Source of the DNA: an uncultured Eubacteriales bacterium
GTDB taxonomy: Bacteria; Bacillota; Clostridia; Oscillospirales; Acutalibacteraceae
DNA length: 64,000 nt
Reading direction: 5' to 3'
Assembly (NCBI GenBank): GCA_934477125.1
Contig: CAKSOL010000007.1
Span: forward strand, 71,071 to 135,070
How positions within the stretch are numbered: position 1 is the stretch's first letter; every line of letters starts with the position of its first letter. The translations under genes and the position numbers were made by a program. The notes beneath the pieces are model-generated. The model saw only the letters and a list, made by a program, of their open reading frames with translations. It had not been told where the DNA came from and made no database searches. Of the stretch, positions 10,329 to 17,865 are shown piece after piece.

Positions 10329-10916
10329 ATGAATAATATACTTGAAACCTATGAATGGAATAATACCTGGATAGAAAAAACAAACGATAAAGAAGCAAAA
10401 AGAGTATTATATATCGGTGATTCAATATCCTGCGGAACAAGGTTTGAGCTTAACTCAATTTCAAAAGGAAAAATTCTTTTTGACGGCTTCGGTTCTTCAA
10501 AGGCTCTTGATAACCCGTATTATTTCCCGGAGCTGTCCTTATGGGCAAAGCAGGAGGGATTCAGAAACGCGGTTCTTTTCAATAACGGACTTCACGGCTG
10601 GCACATCGGAGAACAGGAATATTCAAGGCTTTATGATGAATTTCTCGATAAGCTTATAAACGAATTTCCCGATACGGTTATAATACCGATTTTAACAACC
10701 TTTGTTACCAATCCCGACTATCATAACGATCGCGTTACGGATAGAAATGCCATTGTCAGAAAATTGGCGGAAGCTAAGGGACTGCCGATAATAGACCTAT
10801 ATACCGTTTCCGAGCAAAATAGGAATTTGCAGTCGGAGGATGGCGTTCATTTCACCCGCCCCGGCTATATAGCGCTCGCAAATGCGCTTATTAAAGAGAT
10901 AAACAGATATCTTTAA
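10329..10916 (+). CDS. Small SGNH/GDSL hydrolase
   Basis: A 195-residue single-domain SGNH hydrolase. Block I is YIGDSIS with Ser at residue 32, block II is NNGLHG, and block V is DGVHFT near the C-terminus with Asp and His both present, so the catalytic set looks complete, unlike the larger SGNH protein at 6869. Likely a cytoplasmic carbohydrate esterase, for example deacetylating oligosaccharides before the glycosidases act. The ATG at 10329 is favoured by GAAAGGTG just upstream; the ATG at 10308 lies inside the GH94 gene. Four nt separate the GH94 stop from this start, so the two are probably co-translated. Confidence 0.82.
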   Translation: MNNILETYEWNNTWIEKTNDKEAKRVLYIGDSISCGTRFELNSISKGKILFDGFGSSKALDNPYYFPELSLWAKQEGFRNAVLFNNGLHGWHIGEQEYSRLYDEFLDKLINEFPDTVIIPILTTFVTNPDYHNDRVTDRNAIVRKLAEAKGLPIIDLYTVSEQNRNLQSEDGVHFTRPGYIALANALIKEINRYL

Positions 10917-10929
10917 GAGGTAAATGTAT

Positions 10930-12342
10930 ATGAATTGTCCCTTTTTAATCACGGATAACCGAAAAATCAACAGTGCGTATAGGCTTGCCATAGCCACCCT
11001 GTCGGCAAATATACTGCCGTTTAATGACGGAATTTTGGAAAAGGAGGAGCCGGTTATCATAGCCGGACTCGGATATGTTACTCCCTGGACGCGCGATGCG
11101 GCAATAAACACCTGGAACGCCGGAGGACTCGTTTGTCCGGAGGTGGCATTAAACACGCTGAAATCCGTTTTAAAAAATGGAGAAAACGGTTATCTTATAG
11201 ACGGCGAGTATTGGGACAGAATAATCTGGACGGTTGGTGCATGGCAGCAGTATCTGTATACAGGCGATAAAGAATTTTTGGAAATTGCATATGAGGCGGT
11301 TTGCAATTCGCTGAGCTTTTTTGAAAGAACCGAGTTTTCAAAGGAACTTAACCTATTCAGAGGGCCTGCCTGCTACGGGGACGGCGTTGCCGCCTATCCC
11401 GATATATATGCAAAGCCGGGAGAGAGCGGAATAATTCTTTTTTCGTCAAGGTGCAGTGAGCTTTGTGAAAGCGAGGGCGTCGGAATACCGATTTATGCCC
11501 TTTCAACCAACTGCCTTTATTATCAGGCGTATGTCTTGGCGGATAAGATGGCGGAACAGCTCGGAAAACCGCTTAAATACCGAGAAAAATCGGAGAATAT
11601 GAAAATAGCTGTAAATAAGGTGTTTTGGAACAGCGAAAAGGGAAGCTATAATTATATTTACGATAAATTCGGCGGCTGCGACTATCAGGAGGGCTTGGGA
11701 ATAAGCTTTGCAATTTTGTTCGGTATAGCAGATGATGAACAAAGGAAAAGCATATATGAAAATTATAAAACTTCGCCATACGGCTTCCCATGCGTATTTC
11801 CGAGCTTCAAGCGGTATAATACCCCTGACGGCTTGGGCTTCGGCAGACACAGCGGTACGGTGTGGCCTCATATACAGGGCTTTTGGGCAGATGCAGTCGC
11901 TCAAAGCGGCAGAACCGACCTGTTTGACAAGGAGCTTATTATTCAAGCTGATAATGCGCTCAGATATTACCAGTTTGCTGAAATTTATCATCCGTTGACC
12001 GGAGAGATATACGGTGGCAGACAGGAAAACGGCGGTAAAATAGCGGAATGGCGAGCAGAGCCGTATCAGACATGGAGCGCAACTGCCTTTCTGAGAAATA
12101 TTTATATGAACCTCATCGGAATGAGGTTTACCGAAAACGGAATTGTTTTTGAGCCTGCGGGCAGCAACCTTATAAAAAAACTCGAATTGAAAAATCTCAG
12201 ATATAGAAATGCCGTTATCAACATTAAATTAGAGGGTTCGGGAAATAAAATAAAATTTTTCAGTATGAACGGGGAACAGCGTGAGCCGTTTATAAGGGCT
12301 GACGAAACGGGCGTGCTGGATGTTGTTATAAAACTTTATTGA
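10930..12342 (+). CDS. (alpha/alpha)6-barrel glycoside hydrolase, MGH1/GH63-like
   Basis: About 470 residues folding as an (alpha/alpha)6 barrel by sequence character. The block YVTPWTRDAAINTWNAGGLV near 55-75 and the late block GFGRHSGTVWPHIQGFWADA resemble mannosylglycerate-hydrolase-like, GH63 and debranching-enzyme C-terminal domains. I cannot assign a GH family number with certainty. No signal peptide, so it probably trims imported oligosaccharides. AGAGG at 10916-10920 lies 9 nt from ATG 10930 and only 3 nt from ATG 10924, so 10930 is the better start. Last gene of the region 1 operon; a clear terminator follows at 12589, after a hairpin array. Confidence 0.72.
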   Translation: MNCPFLITDNRKINSAYRLAIATLSANILPFNDGILEKEEPVIIAGLGYVTPWTRDAAINTWNAGGLVCPEVALNTLKSVLKNGENGYLIDGEYWDRIIWTVGAWQQYLYTGDKEFLEIAYEAVCNSLSFFERTEFSKELNLFRGPACYGDGVAAYPDIYAKPGESGIILFSSRCSELCESEGVGIPIYALSTNCLYYQAYVLADKMAEQLGKPLKYREKSENMKIAVNKVFWNSEKGSYNYIYDKFGGCDYQEGLGISFAILFGIADDEQRKSIYENYKTSPYGFPCVFPSFKRYNTPDGLGFGRHSGTVWPHIQGFWADAVAQSGRTDLFDKELIIQADNALRYYQFAEIYHPLTGEIYGGRQENGGKIAEWRAEPYQTWSATAFLRNIYMNLIGMRFTENGIVFEPAGSNLIKKLELKNLRYRNAVINIKLEGSGNKIKFFSMNGEQREPFIRADETGVLDVVIKLY

Positions 12343-12360
12343 TTATTTTGTAAAAATAAA

Positions 12361-12528
12361 TTATGGTATAATAACTTTATGCAGGCGGCGAAACGCCGCC
12401 GAAACGCATACTGCGTTTGAAAATCAAAGATTTTCGCATAAAAACATTGAACGGCTAAAAAGGAATTCCGAAGAATTCCAAACGGCGCTGCCGTTTACAG
12501 AGCTTACGCTCTGTTTTTATGGTATAAT
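12361..12528. repeat. Array of six short hairpins flanked by 12-bp direct repeats
   Basis: Six perfect 7-bp stems with 3-4 nt loops lie almost end to end: 12384-12400, 12402-12418, 12419-12435, 12462-12479, 12480-12496 and 12497-12514. Units are 17 or 18 nt long but their stem sequences all differ. The block is bounded by direct copies of TTATGGTATAAT at 12361-12372 and 12517-12528. No protein is encoded. The rest of the 12343-12680 gap holds only AT-rich sequence and the terminator at 12589. The role is unknown. Confidence 0.8.
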
Positions 12529-12588
12529 ATTTTTAAAATTGAAAAATTATTAAAATTTTTATTTTAACAAATTGCAAAATAGTTTTTG

Positions 12589-12627
12589 TGCCGCTTAAAA
12601 CTCAAGGTTTTTAAGCGGCATTTTTTT
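12589..12627 (+). terminator. Rho-independent terminator of the region 1 operon
   Basis: TGCCGCTTAAAA (12589-12600) pairs with TTTTAAGCGGCA (12609-12620) and is followed by seven T residues. It closes transcription of the glycosidase operon, and of any transcript through the hairpin array. Confidence 0.88.
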
Positions 12628-12681
12628 GTTATGAGTATTTTAATGTAATATATTTTTAAAGAAAATTTGTATGATTATTAG

Positions 12682-13248
12682 CTTTTTATTTCCCTTTTTC
12701 GTGAAAACAACCTGTATTATGAGGATTTATTTATAAAAACAGTAAGTGAGTTTTCAAGAGATACTTTGCAATCTCAAATTTCCGCTTATCAGTCTGAGGT
12801 TCGCTCATTAACTGCCAGAGATAAAGAACTTGACCGGATTTTTGAAAGACTGTACGAGGATAATTTGTCCGGCAAAATAACAGACGACAGATTTGCTAAA
12901 ATGTCTGTTAATTATAACAACGAGCAAAATGACATACATGAAAGGCTGAGACATTTGGGAAATCTTATTGATGAATTATCCGGCAAAGAAATTACTGCCG
13001 AAAAATTTGTCAAGGCAATAAAGAAGTATACCAGGGTCAAAAAGCTGACCCCGCATATGCTCACCGAGCTGATTGAGAAGATAGTTGTGTACCCTGCGGA
13101 AAAGGTTGACGGAGTAAGAACGCAGCGCTTGGTTATATATTATAACTGCGTGGGTGCTGTTGATATTCCGCCTGAGCTTCCGATACCGGAGCCGGATATA
13201 ACATTGAACACCCGTAAGGGCGTAAATCTTACATATCTCCCTGCGTGA
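12682..13248 (+). pseudogene. 3' fragment of a large serine recombinase
   Basis: The open frame after a TAG at 12679 encodes the coiled C-terminal part of a large serine recombinase (Tn4451/TndX type, DUF4368-like end). Seen: a heptad-rich stretch (QISAYQSEVRSLTARDKELD), FERLYEDNLSGKITDDRF, then HMLTELIEKIVVYPAEKVDG. No resolvase catalytic domain, recombinase domain or zinc-ribbon lies upstream, so the N-terminal two thirds (about 350 residues) are missing and it cannot be active. The first ATG or TTG with a ribosome site is absent. It is a relict of an older mobile element next to the tRNA-Gly locus and lies outside the present integrated element. Confidence 0.8.
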
Positions 13249-13262
13249 GCGACTTAACGGAA

Positions 13263-13323
13263 CAAAATATAAAAACAGAGTGTTGTTAAAACTAACCTTT
13301 CGGCTACTATAACAACACTCTGT
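13263..13323 (-). terminator. Likely original terminator of tRNA-Gly, now displaced
   Basis: A perfect 14-bp stem: ACAGAGTGTTGTTA at 13275-13288 pairs with TAACAACACTCTGT at 13310-13323. Read on the minus strand it is followed by TTTTTATATTTT. It begins two bases beyond the truncated copy of the tRNA-Gly 3' end at 13325-13344, just where a tRNA terminator belongs, so it probably served the tRNA before the element separated the two. Confidence 0.75.
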
Positions 13324-13324
13324 A

Positions 13325-13344
13325 TGGAGCGGGTGATGGGAATC
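13325..13344. repeat. Left attachment site (duplicate tRNA-Gly 3' end)
   Basis: TGGAGCGGGTGATGGGAATC is identical to 24680-24699, the 3' end (CCA, acceptor and part of the T arm) of tRNA-Gly on the minus strand. After position 13344 the sequences diverge, so this is a partial tRNA copy and marks the left end of the integrated element. Confidence 0.88.
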
Positions 13345-13445
13345 AAATACCCCATTATACATTATACTAAAATATTAACAGATGTCAATATTGTTTGACA
13401 TCTGTTAGGTTTAATTTTCGAAATTTGGAGTTAAAACTGTATTTT

Positions 13446-13464
13446 TGCTCCCAATTTGCTCCCA
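13446..13464. repeat. Paired TGCTCCCA motif near left end (candidate integrase arm sites)
   Basis: Two copies of TGCTCCCA (13446-13453 and 13457-13464) repeat 11 nt apart, about 100 nt inside the left attachment site. A near copy of the same pair occurs inside the right end at 24477-24495 in the same orientation. Direct-repeat pairs near both ends are what arm-type integrase sites look like; binding is inference. Confidence 0.45.
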
Positions 13465-13518
13465 AACTTCAAAATAATGATTATATTTAACGGAAATCCG
13501 CACTTATTATTTTAATGT

Positions 13519-14697
13519 TTATCCTGTCTTTCGGATATTCTCAATAGTTTCATCCAATTTCAAGGCGGCGTTCTTCTGCGCTGACTCATAGGTATGACTG
13601 TAAATTTGAAGTGTGAACGAAACGTCCGAATGTCCGAGGTTATGCTGAACCGTCTTAGGGTTCTCGCCTTGTTCGATTAGAATACTGGCATATGTATGCC
13701 GTAAGCCGTGAAATTTTAGGTAGCGTATTTTATCGCTGTGCCGTTCCATAAATCTCACATAGCAATTTGTTATACCCTGTGGGGAATATGGCTCGCCGTT
13801 TTCTTTGCTTACAACATAGTTGCTGTCAATAAAATGGCGCCCGAATTTCATTTTGTTAAGCATATATTGAGTGTGATACTTTTTCAATATATCAACAAGT
13901 CTTTGCGGTATGTAAATTTTGCGAACACCTGAGCTTGTCTTTGGTGCTTTAACCGTGGTTTTGCTATGTACCACTACGCGGCTTTCAATGATATTTATGT
14001 ACCCCTCCTCAAAACTTACATTGTTCCACTTCAAGCCGCACATTTCACCCCGCCGAATACCTGATAATAGTGCAAGATTCATAATAAGTTCTATGTTTGG
14101 ATTATCGTCCTGCTCCGCCAGCTTTAACAATAAATAAAATTCTTCAAGGTCGTAAGCCTCAATCTGTTTACGTTGATTTTTAGGTAATACTAACTTACCA
14201 AGCATTGGATTGGCTTCTCGCTGTATTAAATGCTCTGTTACTGCTAAATCAAAAAGTAAATTTAACATCAATACATAGTTGCGAACGCTTTTAGCGCTTA
14301 CTTTATTCGATAATATGTTTATATAATCTTGTATATCTCGCGTTTTAATTTTTCTCACCTGACAAGCTCCGAAATAATTTAATATTCCGTGCGGTTTACT
14401 ATTAAAGTAGACTGCTTTATAGCCTTTAATTGTCGTCGGGCTTAAAAAACTTGTATATGTATCAAAGTAGATTTGCCCAAGCTCTGCTACCGTAATATTA
14501 GGATTATTTTCAAGCTCACAACCTCGAATTAACTCTAAGTCCTTTTTTGCTAAAAACTCCTTTACTGTTTTTAAGGATGTACCTATCGGAAATGTTTTAC
14601 TCGTCTTTCGGCGCTTGCCGTCTATAAAGCGCGGCAGCTCGTAATTTGCCTTGTAATGAACGCCGCCCTTTGTTTTAACCTTGGTAATACTTGACAT
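13519..14697 (-). CDS. int: Tyrosine recombinase (integrase) of the element
   Basis: A 392-residue integrase of the tyrosine recombinase family. Order: an N-terminal arm-binding domain (about 1-60), a SAM-like core-binding domain (about 65-170, TVAELGQIYFDTY onward) and the catalytic domain (about 180-392). All catalytic residues are visible: Arg215 (LLSGIRRGEMCGLKW), Lys253, His330 and Arg333 (HGLRHTYAS), His356 (LGHSDVS) and nucleophile Tyr366 (IYSH). It should cut and join the tRNA-Gly attachment sites to integrate or excise the element. GAAAGGAG precedes the ATG. Its 3' end points at the left attachment site, 175 nt away. No excisionase is evident beside it, though several small unknown genes are candidates. 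Confidence 0.95.
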   Translation of the reverse strand: MSSITKVKTKGGVHYKANYELPRFIDGKRRKTSKTFPIGTSLKTVKEFLAKKDLELIRGCELENNPNITVAELGQIYFDTYTSFLSPTTIKGYKAVYFNSKPHGILNYFGACQVRKIKTRDIQDYINILSNKVSAKSVRNYVLMLNLLFDLAVTEHLIQREANPMLGKLVLPKNQRKQIEAYDLEEFYLLLKLAEQDDNPNIELIMNLALLSGIRRGEMCGLKWNNVSFEEGYINIIESRVVVHSKTTVKAPKTSSGVRKIYIPQRLVDILKKYHTQYMLNKMKFGRHFIDSNYVVSKENGEPYSPQGITNCYVRFMERHSDKIRYLKFHGLRHTYASILIEQGENPKTVQHNLGHSDVSFTLQIYSHTYESAQKNAALKLDETIENIRKTG

Positions 14698-14751
14698 ATA
14701 TATTAGCTCCTTTCCTATATTTCAAAAATATAATATATAAACAAAATTGAG

Positions 14752-14790
14752 TTTAAGCCGTATGCAGATATGCTCCGCATACGGCTTAAA
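14752..14790 (-). terminator. Hairpin after the 191-aa gene
   Basis: TTTAAGCCGTATGC (14752-14765) pairs perfectly with GCATACGGCTTAAA (14777-14790), 3 nt beyond the stop of the 14794 gene. On the minus strand the tail is ACTCAATTTTGTTT, a modest T-run, so termination may be partial and allow read-through to the integrase. Confidence 0.6.
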
Positions 14791-14793
14791 ATG

Positions 14794-15369
14794 TCAATTT
14801 TCAAATAGCAATTTACTGCACTCAATTAACGCCCTTTCGGCTTCGGGTTGCACAATCCTAAATTTAGTAATTTTACTGAAAGTCACTTCTCCATATTCGT
14901 TTTTAGTATTCTTTACCGCTATACGGATTAAATGATTAAATAATTCTTCCTCGTCATAAGCAATACCAAACAAATTTGATATTGTTTGAGTAACAGGATT
15001 CTTAAAATCGTTCGTTTGCGCTCTTATAGTTTTTACGGTTTTGCCAACCGCCAAATCATAATATTTATATGTAATATTGTTCTTTTCAAATGTCCTGATT
15101 TGCAGTATATATCCAAAATATACACCTTCATCTTTCGGGAATAAATAATCGCCAACCGGCAGTGAATAACTGTTATCTTCTGCATATTTTTCTTCTAACA
15201 ATTCCAACGTCTTTTTTGAACGCCAAAAACGATGTATTTCTCTTTTTGGAAGATAAAATAAATGCTTCCGGTATTCATAATCTAACATTGAAATATCAGT
15301 TCCGTCAGATAATGTGAGGTACATAGAGGAAGTATCCTCTGTTTCTAAATTATTATTAAAGGATTTCAT
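14794..15369 (-). CDS. Element protein of unknown function, 191 aa
   Basis: I do not recognise this protein. It is soluble in character, with no signal peptide or membrane segment, and is mixed charged with a Tyr-rich start (LDYEYRKHLFYLPKREIHRF). The middle part (VYFGYILQIRTFEKN, YKYYDLAVGKT) looks beta-rich and the end (ERALIECSKLLFEN) helical. It follows the ATPase gene by 18 nt with a good AAGGAGAGAG site, so the two are one operon and it may take part in the same process, perhaps replication or excision of the element. That link is positional only. Confidence 0.7.
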   Translation of the reverse strand: MKSFNNNLETEDTSSMYLTLSDGTDISMLDYEYRKHLFYLPKREIHRFWRSKKTLELLEEKYAEDNSYSLPVGDYLFPKDEGVYFGYILQIRTFEKNNITYKYYDLAVGKTVKTIRAQTNDFKNPVTQTISNLFGIAYDEEELFNHLIRIAVKNTKNEYGEVTFSKITKFRIVQPEAERALIECSKLLFEN

Positions 15370-15387
15370 TATAATACTCTCTCCTTT

Positions 15388-16836
15388 TTAAAATTTTTTA
15401 TAGAATGTTTCGTCGGTATCGTCGATATCGACGGTAATTTTTCGGTTTTCCGGCGTACCTATAACTACATATCGGTCTGTTGCCCGCCCAATTTCAACAT
15501 TGAGTCCAAGCATTTTTAAATCATAGACATATGTAGTTAGCTTTCTGGAAAGTGCGCTTGCACTTGTCGGAAAGCCATAGGGTAACCCTCTACCTATATA
15601 AAGCTCAGGCAATATTTCATTCATTTTATGTAATAAATGAGTCATACTGCCTTTCCAATATCCTTCTTTTTCCTGAATGTGCTTTACACATTCCAAGACC
15701 GGATTATCCCCAACAATACTTTCAGTAGCAAAACGTTGATTATCATCGTATTGCCGTAGAAACTCATCGCCTAAGCCTTTTTGTATTGACTCTGCAATGA
15801 GATAGCCATACTTGGCAAAATCAGCCATTCGGGGCAATTTTTTAGGGCTCGTTTTATTAAGAATCATTAGTGTTTTACTAATAATTTGAAAAATGGCACC
15901 TAATATATCAGGCAGAGCATTTTGAAAGTCTTTTTTCAGGCTTTCTTCTGTGACTCTGCTTGAACTGTCAATACGGTTAAGCTTAACCATTATTGCCCTA
16001 TCCATTAGGTCGCTTTGTTTTATGTGCATAGAAATGCCATTAAGTGTTACTAATCTACGAAGACTTATACTTATCTCCGTATTATCAGAGTAAAGCTTTC
16101 TTTTTGATAAACTACCACCCGTTACTGCCTGACAAAGCACATTGCATATATCAGGCGGTATAACGCCGATATTATCAAACGCACAATAATAATTATTACT
16201 TAAAACAGTCACAAGATTATTTGTATCCGTAGGCAAGACAAACACATCCTTAGATACCGGATGAATTATGCGGCTAATATTTCGCTGCATAGTTGTTTTA
16301 CCCGCGCCTTTCTCGCCCTCAATAATCAGTATAGGGTGGGAAATATCAGGAATAAAAGCCGAAATTACATACACCGGAAATAAAACCCGTTGATTCACAT
16401 CAATATTAAAGAAATGTGATAAAAGGTTTATAGACTTTGCTATATCAGCTTTCATATTTGGAATTACTTGCTCTTTCATTGTTGGCTCACGCTTGAAAAA
16501 GAATTTCTTGTCGCTCAGAGTAACAACCTTATGAGCGTTAATTCCGCATTTAACAACTGTATTTGCATTGTCACATAGGTCATAGTATATAGTGTTTTTA
16601 TCCCGATACACCCGAACCGCAACCGGCACTATTTCTGCACAATTTTCAGCGCAGGACATCAATGCCTCATAGGCAGTTTTTATTTCTGTACTTTTAACAG
16701 TTTTATTATATTCTGTTAAATACAGATTTCTTAAACGGCTGTTTATTATTTCCGTATTATTGAAGTAAATTACTTCATTTCCGAAAACAATATAACACTC
16801 GCCGTTTTGGTCTTTAAAGACCTCTGAATTTTTCAA
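15388..16836 (-). CDS. SF3/AAA+-like ATPase, probable replication helicase
   Basis: A 482-residue ATPase. Walker A is GEKGAGKTT at 174-182 and a Walker B-like strand YYCAFDNIG lies at about 217-224; LRRLVTLNGI further on fits a sensor or arginine-finger region. The arrangement (N-terminal 120-residue domain, central P-loop core, C-terminal winged-helix-like 370-482) resembles the D5/SF3-type helicases of plasmids, phages and integrative elements that open DNA at an origin. Start: TTG at 16836 is the only in-frame start after a TAG two codons upstream and has no clear ribosome site. A 27-codon ORF with a good ribosome site overlaps it, so translation may be coupled, or a frameshift may join them. 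Function by family resemblance. Confidence 0.75.
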   Translation of the reverse strand: MKNSEVFKDQNGECYIVFGNEVIYFNNTEIINSRLRNLYLTEYNKTVKSTEIKTAYEALMSCAENCAEIVPVAVRVYRDKNTIYYDLCDNANTVVKCGINAHKVVTLSDKKFFFKREPTMKEQVIPNMKADIAKSINLLSHFFNIDVNQRVLFPVYVISAFIPDISHPILIIEGEKGAGKTTMQRNISRIIHPVSKDVFVLPTDTNNLVTVLSNNYYCAFDNIGVIPPDICNVLCQAVTGGSLSKRKLYSDNTEISISLRRLVTLNGISMHIKQSDLMDRAIMVKLNRIDSSSRVTEESLKKDFQNALPDILGAIFQIISKTLMILNKTSPKKLPRMADFAKYGYLIAESIQKGLGDEFLRQYDDNQRFATESIVGDNPVLECVKHIQEKEGYWKGSMTHLLHKMNEILPELYIGRGLPYGFPTSASALSRKLTTYVYDLKMLGLNVEIGRATDRYVVIGTPENRKITVDIDDTDETFYKKF

Positions 16837-16897
16837 TTGCTAAATTGAAAATTCTATCTGCCGAACTTTCCGGTGAGATAATTTTTTTAGGTTTCAA
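16814..16897 (-). CDS. 27-aa upstream ORF overlapping the ATPase start
   Basis: TTG at 16897 follows AAAGGAAGTGG and opens a 27-codon frame starting MKPKKIISPES and ending KFRGL, which overlaps the first 23 nt of the ATPase frame. The ATPase TTG has no ribosome site of its own, so this ORF could serve as a coupling leader. It could also be the true N-terminus if a frameshift, natural or a sequencing error, connects the frames. No function is recognised. Confidence 0.4.
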   Translation of the reverse strand: MKPKKIISPESSADRIFNLAIEKFRGL

Positions 16898-16917
16898 ATA
16901 TCCACTTCCTTTCTTTA

Positions 16918-16946
16918 TTGAAAATCAGTATGTGCTTGGTTATAAT
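16918..16946 (+). promoter_or_regulatory. Promoter for the HTH gene, with flanking inverted repeat
   Basis: TTGAAA (16918-16923), a 17-nt spacer and TATAAT (16941-16946) make a near-consensus vegetative promoter reading toward the HTH gene at 17048. A 9-bp inverted repeat, TATGTGCTT at 16929-16937 and AAGCACATA at 16986-16994, has its left arm inside the spacer, a likely operator for regulation of this divergent region. Confidence 0.65.
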
Positions 16947-17047
16947 GATATAAGAAAATTTAATTGCACCTCCAAATATTTTATTAAGCACATAATTATT
17001 TGGTAGGAATAAAACTTTTTATAAAGTTGTGCATAGAGGGAAGAAAT

Positions 17048-17626
17048 ATGATTGATTCCGAAACTACTAAGAAAATCTTAACAGACTTAAATAAATCTTT
17101 ATCTATTACTGAAATATCAAAAAAATATAAGGTTCATCGAAACACGGTAAGAAATATAAAAATAAGGTATCCTGATAAATCGGATAATGCCACTCCTTCG
17201 AAGCTAATTCTTGAGAAGACAAAAACAATCAATGGTGAATATAGAAATATAATTAAAATTTTTTGTCATATGCACATCAATTGTTATATATATGAGAATA
17301 GACCTATTGAATGGGCAAAGTATCTCTGCGAAAAATTAAATGTAGAATACGATGACTTAAAAAATTACTTGCCTGAAAAAATAAAGGTTGTTAATTCTAA
17401 TAGTGATAATAATAAGCGCCGAACCTATTTAGCAACAATTCGTAGGATTAGAGCGCTTACATATGTTTATAAGAATTATGAGGAGGTCTACCAGTTATTT
17501 AAGGCTAAAAATTTTTTTGGTAAGTCTGCGATAAGCCCCACGAGCTTTTACAACTGTGCAAAAGAATATTGGATAGACGTTAATTTTGAGGCTACTTTAG
17601 GAGAAATTATAGATAATAGTAAATAG
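17048..17626 (+). CDS. HTH DNA-binding protein of the element
   Basis: A 192-residue protein with an N-terminal helix-turn-helix of the resolvase/transposase type (about 10-40: LSITEISKKYKVHRNTVRNI). The remainder is basic and helical, with YLATIRRIRALTYVYKNYEEV and an end resembling another DNA-binding fold (SAISPTSFYNCAKEYW). It is divergent from the ATPase operon, the usual place for a regulator of an integrative element, so it may control the element's replication or excision genes. ATG 17048 follows AGAGGGAAG; the frame's first ATG at 17000 lacks a ribosome site. No catalytic motif is visible. Role is inferred from fold and position. Confidence 0.65.
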   Translation: MIDSETTKKILTDLNKSLSITEISKKYKVHRNTVRNIKIRYPDKSDNATPSKLILEKTKTINGEYRNIIKIFCHMHINCYIYENRPIEWAKYLCEKLNVEYDDLKNYLPEKIKVVNSNSDNNKRRTYLATIRRIRALTYVYKNYEEVYQLFKAKNFFGKSAISPTSFYNCAKEYWIDVNFEATLGEIIDNSK

Positions 17627-17680
17627 CTTTATATAAAATAGAGGGACGAAACTAATTACCCACTCGTCAACTATTATTAA

Positions 17681-17730
17681 CAAATGCCGCCGATATTGAC
17701 GATACCGACGGCATTTGCTTTAAAATCTAT
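17681..17730 (+). terminator. Terminator after the HTH gene, containing a repeated element motif
   Basis: CAAATGCCG (17681-17689) pairs with CGGCATTTG (17709-17717), followed by a T-rich tail ending in ATTTTT. The loop side holds the complement of CGTCGGTATCGTC, also found at 15411-15423. A second smaller hairpin (17785-17810, GAGGGA paired with TCCCTC) lies 70 nt further on. The 17627-17865 gap holds no gene. Confidence 0.65.
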
Positions 17731-17865
17731 TTTTCTTGACACCCAAATACAAGCAAAATTAAAAAAATAAAAGCTAATGTTATTGAGGGAACGATATTGG
17801 TCGCTCCCTCATTTTAATTTTATTTGTTTTTTGCCGTCGTTATCGTCGGCGCCGTCGATATTTTA

